DNA from: Astragalus membranaceus
Lineage: Eukaryota; Streptophyta; Magnoliopsida; Fabales; Fabaceae
Assembly (NCBI GenBank): GCA_039519185.1
Contig: CM076854.1
Coordinates: 152,736,736 to 152,800,735, forward strand
DNA: 64,000 nt
Direction of reading: 5' to 3'
Within the stretch, counting starts at the first letter, position 1, and each line of letters starts with the position of its first letter. The notes under the pieces are model-generated. The model made no database searches, was not told the origin of the DNA, and was given only the letters and a program-made list of their open reading frames with translations. The position numbers were made by a program, and so were the translations under genes. Positions 1 to 9,678 of the stretch are shown one piece after another.

Positions 1-904
1 GGATTTAAATTGTTTACCTGATTTAAATTGTTTACTTGCTTTTTCCACCTTCATATCATTTGAATCAACATTTGGTGCGGGATACGTGGCTGGTATGTGC
101 GGGATACGGCTCGCTGTGACGAGATATTTAAAAAGACATGACAAAGTAAAATATGTGGAAAGAAATTCTGCAACGGGATATTTAAAAAGACATGACAACC
201 TTAGTCATGGAATTCCATTTCTCTCCTTCATCCTTTCAAACCTTCAATGAAAGTGTACAATAAAGATTTTAGATGCTTAACCAAAAAGAAAATAAACGAA
301 AAAAATTCAATTGGAGGCATCAGCTTGTCTACCAGAAAGGCATCCAGAGGTAATCTTTCTATCAGAGGACACATTCTGTTTCTCCTTCATATATTCACAA
401 TTTAATACAGTTTCTCCTGCACTAACACTATAATCCTCTCAATCATGTAAGAAAATAACACAACCATATATAACCACATGCTTTTACAACCAGAGAAGGG
501 AACAATTACAACCTTTGTGTGAGAGTGCCAATTTTCACATGCTCACAAGGAAATTGAGGTGCTGAAGTTTGGAACCCCTGAAAGCATGATAAGTTCCTCA
601 TAAAAAGTGAAGATGCAGTGAACTGGACACCTTCAAGACCTGCAACAATCACACGGCATTGCCAAAGAGAATTTAGGGCTTAGATTTGAGGCAATGCCAG
701 TTTGCATCAAACAATAGAGAAAATGATGAATACAAAACGACACTCTAGGATTTGGATTTGAGGCATCTAAGCTCTGTGAATACACAAATGAACAAATCTA
801 AAGCTTCAGATTTGTGACATTTGTGATATCATAGTAGAAAACAAAAACGAAATCAGGAAGAAAAAAAAAAGAAAACGAAATCAAAGAGGAAAGGAAAACG
901 AAAT
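1..904. other. Left flank, no confident gene
   Basis: AT-rich sequence to the left of the copia insertion. A direct repeat of about 22 bp (GATATTTAAAAAGACATGACAA) occurs near 121 and 176. On the minus strand 416 down to 307 is open, is preceded by a possible splice acceptor (GTTAGTGCAG) and ends in TGA at 307-309. It would encode a short hydrophilic tail ending ADASN. It could be the last exon of a gene, but the joins I tried to the neighbouring open stretch (about 506-573) were out of phase. I see nothing else to call. Confidence 0.2.
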
Positions 905-1093
905 TGTTAGATTATATGTATTTATATTGTAAATCAATTTTTGATAGCTTTCTGCGAGTATTAGCTTAGTTTAGTTGTTTTTCCAGTTTTAGCTAGTTTT
1001 AGTGTTAGCTATTTTAGTCTTTTCACACTTGATGTATAAATACTGATTTTCACTATCAATAATATCAGAGAGTTTATTTCACATATTATAACA
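905..1093 (+). repeat. 5' LTR of the copia element
   Basis: A short 189-bp LTR starting TGTTAG and ending ATAACA. A TATA-like box (GTATAAATAC, about 1034-1043) sits in its 3' third, in the part that the 3' LTR has lost. The LTR ends directly against the primer binding site. Confidence 0.9.
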
Positions 1094-1104
1094 TGGTATC
1101 AGTG
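1094..1104 (+). promoter_or_regulatory. Primer binding site, initiator-Met tRNA type
   Basis: TGGTATCAGTG follows the 5' LTR. The first eight bases match the usual plant copia primer site TGGTATCAGAGC, complementary to the 3' end of initiator methionine tRNA. The positions after that have changed. Confidence 0.85.
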
Positions 1105-1191
1105 AATATACCCTTTCCCAAACGCTTCGTTCTCTCTCCTCTGTAACTACTTTCTTCTTCACCGTTACCGTATCCTCTTCTGCGATCGTTC

Positions 1192-2112
1192 ATGGCTCCT
1201 TCCAACGGCGATGGATCTGATTCTTCCTCCGATGCTTCAGAAAACTCCAATCGGTCTTCTCCTTCAACTCCACGCCGGTGACCGTCCAAGCCTAGGGACT
1301 ACTCCGATCCATACTATATTCACCCAAATGAGAATCCCTCTCTCGTTCTTGTTACGCCCGTGCTTGATGGATCGAACTACCATTGCTGGATTCAAGCAAT
1401 GACCATGGCGTTGGAGATGAAGAACAAGTTCTCCTTCGTCGACGGTTCAATTCTTCGCCCTGCCACCTCCGATCCAAAATTCCCCCTATGGAAGCGCTGC
1501 AACATGTTAACTCTCTCATGGATCAATCATTCTGTCTCGACGGAGATTTCTTCCAGCATTCTTTGGATTACTGATGCTTACGACGTTCAAAAAGAACTTC
1601 GGAATCGATTTTCGCAAGGTGATAATACTCACATCTCTCATCTCCACCTTGACATCTTCTCGTTGAAACAAGGTGAGACCTCTGCGACTTCTTATTTTAC
1701 AAAGATGCGCATCTTATGGGATGAACTATGCAATTATCGCCCTATTCCTCTTTGGCTTGCTTCGCCTGGTAATACTTGCTGTAATGTTGTGAAAACCGTG
1801 AACGATTATCGTGAACGTGATGCTGTAATGTCATTTCTTCAAGGATTAAATGATAATTTCGCCGCTGTTAGGTCACAAATTTTACTTATGGAACCTCTTC
1901 CCTCCCTTGCGAAGACATATGCTACGATTTTGCAGCAAGAGCGTCAAATTGGAGCTCCGGTTACCCCATCGGTTACCCCTGACATCTCTATTGCTGCTGT
2001 CCATTTCCCGGTCGTGGTAATCGGCTTTGCACGCATTGTAATCGCACGAATCATACCGTGGAAACTTGTTGGAAGAAGCACAGATATCCTCCTGGTTATA
2101 AAAACAATATGA
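1192..2112 (+). pseudogene. Copia gag (N-terminal and UBN2-type domains), broken
   Basis: The frame opens at ATG 1192 with a Ser-rich leader, then meets an in-frame TGA at 1279-1281 (consistent with a CGA to TGA change). It continues in the same frame with the copia gag N-terminal signature (DPYYIHPNENPSLVLVTPVL) and the helical gag core to about codon 270. Near 2009, in a G/C run, the frame shifts by one base. The zinc knuckle CTHCNRTNHTVETC (C-X2-C-X4-H-X4-C) is therefore read in the next frame. Gag would coat the element RNA and form the particle. This copy cannot make a full-length product. Confidence 0.9.
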
Positions 2113-3515
2113 AGTCTGTTAGTAATGTTTCTGTGGCTGAATCCTCTGCTCCCACTCAACCTGCATCTTCACCTGTGCATATCACTGCTGAGCAACTTCA
2201 GAGTTTGCTTTCTCTGCTTCCGGCTACTCCTCCCACTGCTACAGCTTCTGCAAACATGGTCAGTGTTAACAATGTGCACTCTGCACCTTCAGGTACTTCT
2301 CTCATTACTTGGTTTGTCACTTGGTTTGTTGATAGTGGAGCTACGAATCATATTTGCTGTTGTGTTGAATTCTTCTCAAGTTACTATGCTATCAAACCTC
2401 TGCTTATCACCTTACCATCTGGAGATACGAGATACACACATTACAAGGGCACCATTCACCTCACACCAACAATCACTCTATATGATGTTTACTATGTTTC
2501 TGATTTTAACTCTAACATCATTTCTGTTGGACAACTTGCTGATACTATTCAGTGCAGAATTGTCTTTGATGGTGATTTTGCTGTGTTACAGGATATCCCC
2601 TCCAAGAGAGTGATTGGCCATGCTAGAAGAGATGGAAAACTCTACACGATGAAAGTTTCCCCTTTGGTAACTTCAGCTAAGTCTAGTCCTATACATTGTA
2701 ATTCTGTTTCTGTCTCTGCTGTCACCATTGACATTTGGCATAATCGTTTAGGACACCCCTCCCCCACATGTTATCATCTTATACAAAAATTACATTGTAA
2801 TATGCCTTCTATATCAAATGAAAACTGTGGTGCTTGCCATTTTGCCAAGCAAAAGAAACTCCCTTTCCCTATCCATGACACACCTTCACTACACACTTTT
2901 GATATTGTCCATGTTGACATTTGGGGTCCCTTTGCCACCCCATCCATCAATGGCAATAAGTATTTATTGACTATTGTGGATGATAGGTCTAGATTCACTT
3001 GGATTAAACTCATGAGGGCTAAATCCGAAGCTAGAAATCACCTAATCCAATTTGTTGCTTATGTGCAAACTCAATTCCATACAACCATAAAAGTGATTAG
3101 ATCCGACAATGACCCTGAATTTACTATCCCTGATTTTTACCTCACCAACGGCATCATTCACCAAAAGTCCTGTGTGGAAACCCCACAACAAAATGGCATA
3201 GTTGAACGCAAGCATCAACATATTTTGAATGTTGCTCGTTCTTTAATGTTCCAATCTCACTTACCCATCCAATTTTGGGATTTTGCTATTTGTCATGCCA
3301 TTCATATCATTAACAGACTTCCTTCCACCACTCTCAATTCTCAATCACCACATTACCTTTTATACAACAAGACACCCGACCTTTCCTCTTTACGTGTTTT
3401 TGGATCTCTATGTTATGCTTCCACCCTCACAGCTCATAGAACCAAGTTTTCACCTAGAGCACGCAAGTGCATTCATATTGGACATACTCAAGGTGTCAAA
3501 GGTTCTCCTATTTGA
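2007..3515 (+). pseudogene. Copia pol, first part: zinc knuckle, protease, integrase
   Basis: The frame begins with the gag zinc knuckle. It continues with the aspartic protease motif (FVDSGATNHIC), the pre-integrase zinc region (HNRLGHPS with a later CGAC) and the integrase core. Catalytic Asp residues lie in HVDIWGPF and RSDNDPEF and the Glu in GIVERKHQ. RSDND replaces the more common RSDNG. The frame is lost near 3503-3507 and the polyprotein continues in the next frame. There is no proper start: the frame opens inside the gag region, as expected for a gag-pol polyprotein split by a one-base deletion. Confidence 0.9.
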
Positions 3516-5598
3516 CCTACACACTCATGAGATATTTCTCTCTAGGAATGTATCCTTTCATGAAAATATTTTTCCTTATCCTCCTACATCTTCCCCTTCT
3601 TCACCATCTCTCTCCCCATCCATTTCCCCATCCAAAGTAGCCATCACCGACCTTTTTACACCCTCCTCCTCACTCACCCCTCCCTGTGCTCCTCTCCCTC
3701 CTTTAACTGACCCTGCACCAGCTTCCCAAACCTCACCAGATTCATCCCCTATCCTGCATAAAGCCTCCACCTCACCCTCACATATTGTTGAGACCTTTAT
3801 TCCTCCAATTGTTCCCCCTGCACCTCTTAGAACCTCCACTAGAGTAAAAACCAAACCTTCATACCTACAAGACTTTCATTGTGGGATGCTCTCTGTTTCT
3901 TCTGCTGATGAATCACCCTCAGGTATTGAATATCCAATTTCTGATTATCTCTCTTATGATAATGTCTCTTCCTCCCATAGACTGTTTCTTGCAGCTATTA
4001 GCACCCATGTTGAACCTAAATCCTTTGCTCAAGCATCTAAACATCAATGTTGGCTTGATGCTATGCAACAAGAACTCCAAGCTCTTGATATGAACTCTAC
4101 TTGGATCATCACTGACTTGCCCCCTGGCAAGACTCTTTTAGGTTGCAAATGGGTCTACAAAATCAAACACAATGCTGATGGTTCTATAGAGAGGTATAAG
4201 GCTCGATTAGTGGCCAAGGGTTTCACTCAACTTGAGGGAGTGGACTACTCTAAAACTTTTTCTCCAGTGGTCAAGATGACCACTGTCAGGCTTGTTCTTG
4301 CTTTGGCAGCCACTAATAATTGGCATCTTCACCAGCTTGATGTCAATAATGCCTTTCTTCATGGTGACCTTCAAGAGGAGGTTTACATGAATATTCCTCA
4401 AGGCATTCCTACTTCCTCTCCTACTAAGGTTTGCAAGCTTCAAAAATCCTTATATGGTTTGAAGCAGGCAAGCAGACAATGGAATGCTAAGCTCATTTCC
4501 TTTCTTCTTCCTTTGGGTTTTGTCCAATCCAAACATGACTATTCTCTTTTGATTAAGCACTCTGGTTCCAGTATTACTGTGTTGCTTATTTACGTGGATG
4601 ATGTTGTTCTCACTGGTGACAATCTAGATGAAATCCACAGGATCAAGTTGCTACTTGATAATGAATTCAAAATCAAGGACTTGGGCACACTGAAATTCTT
4701 TCTGGGACTTGAGGTTGCTCGGTCCCCTGCTGGCATTGTGATTTCTCAGCGCAAATATGCTCTTGAGTTGATAGAGGAGGCAGGCCTTCTTGCTTGTAAG
4801 CCCGTTTCCACACCTATGGTTCCTAACCTCAAGCTCAGTGCACACATAGGCACTCCCTTGGAGGATCCAACCCAGTATAGGCGCCTCCTTGGCCGCCTCA
4901 TCTACTTGACCAATACTAGGCCTGATTTGTGTTATGCAGTGAATAAACTTAGTCAGTTCATTGCTAACCCTCGTCTTCCTCACATGGAGGCTGCTCTTCA
5001 TGTACTTAAATACCTCAAGTCATGCCCTGACCGTGGATTGTTTCTTGCTAGTGACTCTGATAGAAAACTCACTGCTTTTAGTGATGCAGATTGGGCGGCT
5101 TGCCCTGATAGCAGGCGATCTACCACTGGTTTCTGTATATTTTGTGGCTCTTCTTTGATTAGCTGGAAATCCAAGAAGCAGAGTGTTGTTTCTCGGTCCT
5201 CCAGTGAAGCAGAGTATCGTGCTCTTGCCATTACTACTTCAGAGATCCAGTGGCTTTTATATCTGTTGCAGGACCTTTCTCATCCACATAGTGCTGCTGT
5301 CTCTATTTTTTGTGACAATAAATCAGCTATTCATATTGCTCAGAATCCAATCTTTCATGAACGCACCAAACACATTGAATTGGATTGTCATTTGGTGCGT
5401 GATAAAGTCCAAGCCGGAGTGGTTCACCTCATGCGTGTCCCTACGAAGATCATGTATACCAAGCCCCTACATCCATCTCAGTTTGATCAATTTGTATCCA
5501 AGCTCAACATGAAGGACCTTCATTGTTTAATTAGCTTGAGGGGGGTTGTTAGATTATATATTGTAAATCAATTTTTGATAGCTTTCTGTGAGTATTAG
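3500..5598 (+). pseudogene. Copia pol, second part: reverse transcriptase and RNase H
   Basis: After a Ser/Pro-rich linker (about 3590-3840) comes the copia RT domain, with KARLVAKGFTQ, QLDVNNAFLHGDL and the catalytic LIYVDDVVLTGD. RNase H follows, with FSDADWAACPDSRRSTTGF, SSEAEYRALA and FCDNKSAI. The frame is open across the whole RT and RNase H. It runs past the polypurine tract into the 3' LTR, stopping at 5596-5598, so the original pol stop has been lost or lay in another frame. It is separated from protease/integrase by a frameshift. Confidence 0.9.
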
Positions 5599-5663
5599 CT
5601 TAGTTTAGTTGTTTTCCAGTTTTAGCTAGTTTTAGTGTTAGCTATTTTAGTCTTTTCACACTT
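5534..5663 (+). repeat. Polypurine tract and truncated 3' LTR of the copia element
   Basis: The polypurine tract (GCTTGAGGGGGG) is at about 5534-5545. The LTR restarts with TGTTAGATTATA at 5547 and matches the 5' LTR for about 117 bp, apart from a deletion of about 4 bp near the start and a few substitutions. Similarity stops after CACACTT. The TATA-box part of the LTR and the right terminus are missing. Confidence 0.9.
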
Positions 5664-6226
5664 TGTTAGGGAATTTCTATGTAAATTGCATTTATTGAAC
5701 AAAATGCTCACTTCCTCTCTACCAAGGGAAATCGCTCAAATCTCAAACTGTACTTAATGGAAGCAACTTAAGCTTGTAGCTCGTTGTCAAAAATGTTTCA
5801 TATTTATGCGATGAATATATCAAATTAATTGATGTTTCATATTTATGAATATACTAAGATTGAATATCAACTTGATGTTTCACATAGCTTTAAACCTTGA
5901 CACCAAATAACCTGGTAGAAAAAAAAGAAGGAGAAAAAGGTGCTACCAACAGTACGAAATTAAACTCATTATATTACTTTCAAAAGTAAAATATTAATTC
6001 CACCAAAGAACCACACAGAGCCGAGCTTGACAAAGAAAAATCTAAGACACAAAAGGACAGACACGTCAACATGCTAATGCCACTATAATAAGCAACATTA
6101 AAATGTTTAGACGATAAATAAAACGTACACACAATCCACAAACATTTTATGAAACAAAAGAAAAACACACTAGAGTAACTCTAAGAAACAGAAAGCCATG
6201 CATATTGTAAGTTGATCTCAGCATCT
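5664..6226. other. Intergenic, nothing recognised
   Basis: AT-rich sequence between the truncated copia LTR and the glycine-rich protein gene. The last 150 bases or so probably include the 3' untranslated region of that minus-strand gene. I see no coding potential and no clear repeat structure. Confidence 0.5.
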
Positions 6227-6589
6227 TTATGGGAAAGGAAGAACACCACTACCACCACCAACACCGCCACCAGCACCACCTCCAACACCACCACCAACTC
6301 CACCACCGAGTCCACTACCACCACCAAGTCCTCCCAAACCACCAACTCCACCTAAACCACCTAAGCCACCACCGAGTCCACTTCCACCACCTAGTCCTCC
6401 ACCAGCTCCAACTCCAGCTCCAACTCCTCCAAAAGGAAGTCCATTTCCTCCTATTCCAGAAAAACCACCAACACCACCATAAGTTAAAAAGTTCTTCTGG
6501 TCCTTCAAACCAGCATCACTTGGCACATTTCTTGTAGCACTTGTAGCCACAGCCATAGCAAGAACCAACAAGATACACCACTTAGCCAT
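6227..6589 (-). CDS. Secreted glycine-rich protein (cell-wall GRP type)
   Basis: A single-exon protein of 120 residues. The ATG at 6589 is chosen because the frame upstream has no other ATG (an in-frame TTG at 6604 is not a plausible plant start). Residues 1-20 (MAKWCILLVLAMAVATSATR) form a signal peptide: a Lys, a hydrophobic core and a small-residue cleavage site. A short polar stretch follows. From about residue 45 the protein is almost all Gly with Leu, Val, Ala and Ser, in GGLGG and GGVGG repeats, ending in PFP. This matches plant class I glycine-rich proteins, which are exported to the cell wall. The exact role (structural or stress-related) cannot be told. The opposite strand is also open through the repeat, but only as a shadow. 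Confidence 0.85.
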   Translation of the reverse strand: MAKWCILLVLAMAVATSATRNVPSDAGLKDQKNFLTYGGVGGFSGIGGNGLPFGGVGAGVGAGGGLGGGSGLGGGLGGLGGVGGLGGLGGGSGLGGGVGGGVGGGAGGGVGGGSGVLPFP

Positions 6590-6700
6590 ATCTTTTCTCT
6601 CCAACTTACTAGGAGTGTTTGCACTCTCTCTCTCTCTTTCTCAACGTGTCTTACTTTAAGAATATAGTAGTGTAGTGAAGTGTGATTGGGGAGTAGCTTT

Positions 6701-6708
6701 TTTTTATA
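6701..6708 (-). promoter_or_regulatory. TATA box of the glycine-rich protein gene
   Basis: Read on the minus strand this is TATAAAAA, about 112 bp upstream of the ATG. It is followed by a leader rich in GA repeats (6625-6645), a common feature of plant 5' untranslated regions. Position and context support it as the core promoter. Confidence 0.6.
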
Positions 6709-7091
6709 GGAAAAATACTATAAGACAGGTGGGGAGGGTAGTTGAGAATGGTAAATGAAATTTATTATCCCATCAGACACGGTATACCAAATGCAGTTAC
6801 AGTAATTAACTTTGCAAACTGGCGTATATGTGTATTAGTGTATATATACGTATCATACGTGTATGTATGTATAATTTCGAATGAAACATGGGATCCACCA
6901 ATTGGGTGGGATAAACAGGGAACCGAGTTATGGTTTGAATTTCTGCTTGACAGTAGTAGAGTTGGATTTGTGGCCAAAGGAAGCATGACCTAAAAAGCGA
7001 CGTGGGCAAGATTCAAAGGACTGGAAACCTGAAACCATTAATGTCTCTCCGTATTACCACAGGTCAAATAAATATGGTAGATAATATATAC

Positions 7092-7097
<6 letters not shown>

Positions 7098-7150
<53 letters not shown>
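7098..7150. repeat. (TA)n microsatellite
   Basis: About 26 uninterrupted TA units. The sequence from 6711 to 7448 holds nothing else I recognise. Confidence 0.95.
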
Positions 7151-7155
<5 letters not shown>

Positions 7156-7448
7156 AGAGGAGTTTTGTAGTCACGTGACTTTCGTTTAAATTAATTTTGT
7201 ATGTCTTATAAAATTGGTTTTATATTATAACTAGATATTATCTATGAAGAAGAATCTCAAGTAAATCATACACAAAAATAAGTTGTCTAAACAAAAGTCA
7301 TTATGTGTAAACACATTGAGACTCAAAATTATGAATGTATATGTACATAGTAAAATTAATTTTCTTACGACAGATAATCCAAAGTATATTATACATGGGT
7401 CTCTATGACGCATTTTTAAAATTCACTTCGTTTATAACATAAAAACCA

Positions 7449-7660
7449 GTGTTTTAAAAATCGGAAGGGTGGCCAGGAATCGGAGGGACCGTCTCGGTTG
7501 AACCAGTCCGACCAGGAATCAGAGGGGTGGTTGAGTCGAGTTGGTAGGGAGATGGGATATGCACTAAACTGGTGCTTATTAAAATTTTGGCAAAATTTCA
7601 AAATTGGGATTCGAACCCAATGCTTGGTCATCGCTCAACCATTGCGCCAAGGATGCTTTT
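7449..7660 (-). repeat. tRNA-related (SINE-like) segment next to a hAT-like terminus
   Basis: On the minus strand 7649-7606 resembles a tRNA gene with pol III boxes: A-box-like TGGCGCAATGG (7649-7639) and B-box-like GGGTTCGAATCCC (7618-7606). The spacing is too short for a functional tRNA. At 7449 the plus strand starts CAGTGTTTTAAAAATCGG, a motif that resembles hAT MITE ends, but I found no matching opposite end. I treat it as a SINE or tRNA-derived relic, not a tRNA gene. Confidence 0.4.
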
Positions 7661-8252
7661 AAGAAATAGCCGCAAATATATTTCTTTTATCTTATCTGTA
7701 ACACCCCGAAACTTGACCCCCTAGGTGAAGTTTAAATCCTAAAGAGGGATTGTTTGAAATCAAGGTTTATGACTGATTTGTTCAAGTTATGAAATCAAGG
7801 ATTTGTAATTGTACCAAAGTTTGTACAATTGTCATGGATTATTAGCAAGTCATGAAAATTATCAAGGATTTTGATTATACTAACATTGTACATTTGTTTT
7901 GGTTGAGTAGTATTTATACTACTTTAGATAGATGAGGAGATGTTGGATTAATTATTATCTCCTCATTAGATTGAGTGATTTTGAAAATAATTCAAGGGAC
8001 TATGTGTTCATTTAATTGTATTGAAGCATGATGTTTGTATGCTTGATTATGTGTTATTTGATGATTGTATGATTGCATGGCCGTCTCAAGCAATTTGGGG
8101 CCCGTGCAAATCATAAAAATTGGGCCCTTAATTAAAAAAAAATCAACTAAATCACCAAAAACTTTAAACTACTTTATGTAAATTGTAAATAACATCTCGA
8201 TACAACCTCAAAATAATATCAACTTTCAAGTTACTTAAAAAGAGCCGTCTTT

Positions 8253-8480
8253 CTAGCTAGCATTTTTTGAAGCAAATTCATCAATCAAGTCTTCATATTG
8301 AATTGTCCCCAAAATATTATTTTCAACCGCTATCAATGCTAATCCGTTAAGTCTTTCTTGTAACATGGTAGACCGCAAATAAGACTTCAACAACTTCAAC
8401 TTTAAAAAACTTCTTTCTGCAGATGCTACTGTCACATGAATAGTCAATAAAATTCTATACCCAACAATTCTATTAGGAAA
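8253..8480 (-). pseudogene. hAT transposase, C-terminal dimerisation region
   Basis: The minus-strand frame reads a hAT C-terminal (Dimer_Tnp_hAT) segment: ILLTIHVTVASAERSF, then KLKLLKSYLRSTMLQERLNG and LALIAVENNIL, ending in a stop at 8253. The VTVASAERSF core is the hallmark of the domain. The first 30 or so bases upstream also fit the family (FPNRIVGYR). Farther upstream (8490-8700) only scattered, stop-filled similarity remains, so the DDE catalytic part is gone. Confidence 0.85.
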
Positions 8481-9678
8481 ATAATCCTAATACATTCATT
8501 ATGTTTCAATATCAGATCGCTCATTATGTTTCAATGCCTCTTCAAAATGACTACAACAAGACTTCAAAGTTTCACATAATTTCCAAATCAGTTTGTTTAA
8601 TCATACACCCTTCAAAATATTTCACACAATTTTCCAAATCAGTTGACAGTTTGTTTTCTTTCTAGTTGATCAAAATATAAATATTACATGGTCCCAAAAC
8701 CACATCCAATAATAGAACCATAACAATGGTATATTTATTCAACACTTCATATTATTAGACAAAGATGGAGATTGGAGACTATTTCAAGAACAAAAGTATT
8801 GAATACAAGTAAAAACTAAAAACTGATTGAACTTATACTCAGCCCTCACATGTTCCATTTAAAGATAATGACTCTCAGTCCTCACATGTTCCATTTTTAC
8901 TCCCAAATTTCCAATTCCTAATTCCTAATTCCCAAATCACACACCCTAAAATTAGAAATGAAGAAAAAGTAAATTGAAAACGAAATCAAAGAGGCAATGA
9001 AAACGAAATGAAGATGGAAAACAAAAATGAAAAAAAGAAGGCTTAATTACAGTTTTGGTCCCCCTATTATGACCAACTCACGATTTTGGTCCCCAAAGTT
9101 TTAATTTGACGATTTTGATCCCCCTATTTTCCAATTTGTAAAATCAAGGTCCCCCTCTTAATTTGGTCAAAATTAAAACTGACTTTGACCCAAAATCCTA
9201 CGTGGCAGTCCTACGTGGCACTGCTCATCTCTCTCTCTCAGCACTGTTCTCTCCTCTCTCTCACCGAAACCCCTCCCCTCCCCCCACCGTAACCCCTCCC
9301 CCCCACTGTTCCTCTTCCTCACTGTCGCTCTCTCCACCTTCTTCCTCACTATTCATCTTCTTCTTCCTCCCATCACCGTCGCACCCCCCACCGTGAACTC
9401 CTCCCCCCTTCCTAAACCCCTCCCCCCTGACAGATCTCCTTCACTGTCGCACCCCCCTCAACAATTCAGCAACACAGATCCAGTATGCGTTTTTGATTGA
9501 ACACAGCCATCAAATTAATTTCACGTTTCGTTCCAGAAATTAATTTCGCGACGGTGATAGGGGGACTGAGAGTGAGAGAGCGACGAGAGAGGGGGAGGGG
9601 AGAGCGAACCAGAGAGGGGGGGAGAGATGCGAAGGGGAAGGGGAGGTGCGAAGGGGGGGGGGGATTCACGATGGTGAT

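Larger units (their letters stand above)
905..5663 (+). mobile_element. Ty1/copia LTR retrotransposon, degenerate, 3' LTR truncated
   Basis: A complete-length copia body: 5' LTR, iMet-type primer binding site, gag with a CCHC knuckle, protease, integrase, reverse transcriptase and RNase H in copia order (integrase before RT), then a polypurine tract and the start of a 3' LTR. The two LTRs match closely from TGTTAGATTATA to TTTTCACACTT. After that the 3' LTR is replaced by unrelated sequence, so the target-site duplication is lost. An in-frame stop in gag and two frameshifts make it unable to produce its proteins. The lineage within copia was not assigned. Confidence 0.95.

Noticed and set aside
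6229..6537. His/Leu-rich frame on the plus strand
   Set aside because: Antisense shadow of the glycine-rich protein gene; only the minus strand has a signal peptide and promoter.
7606..7649. tRNA gene on the minus strand
   Set aside because: A- and B-box-like motifs are present but spacing is too short and no cloverleaf can be closed. Better explained as a SINE or tRNA relic.
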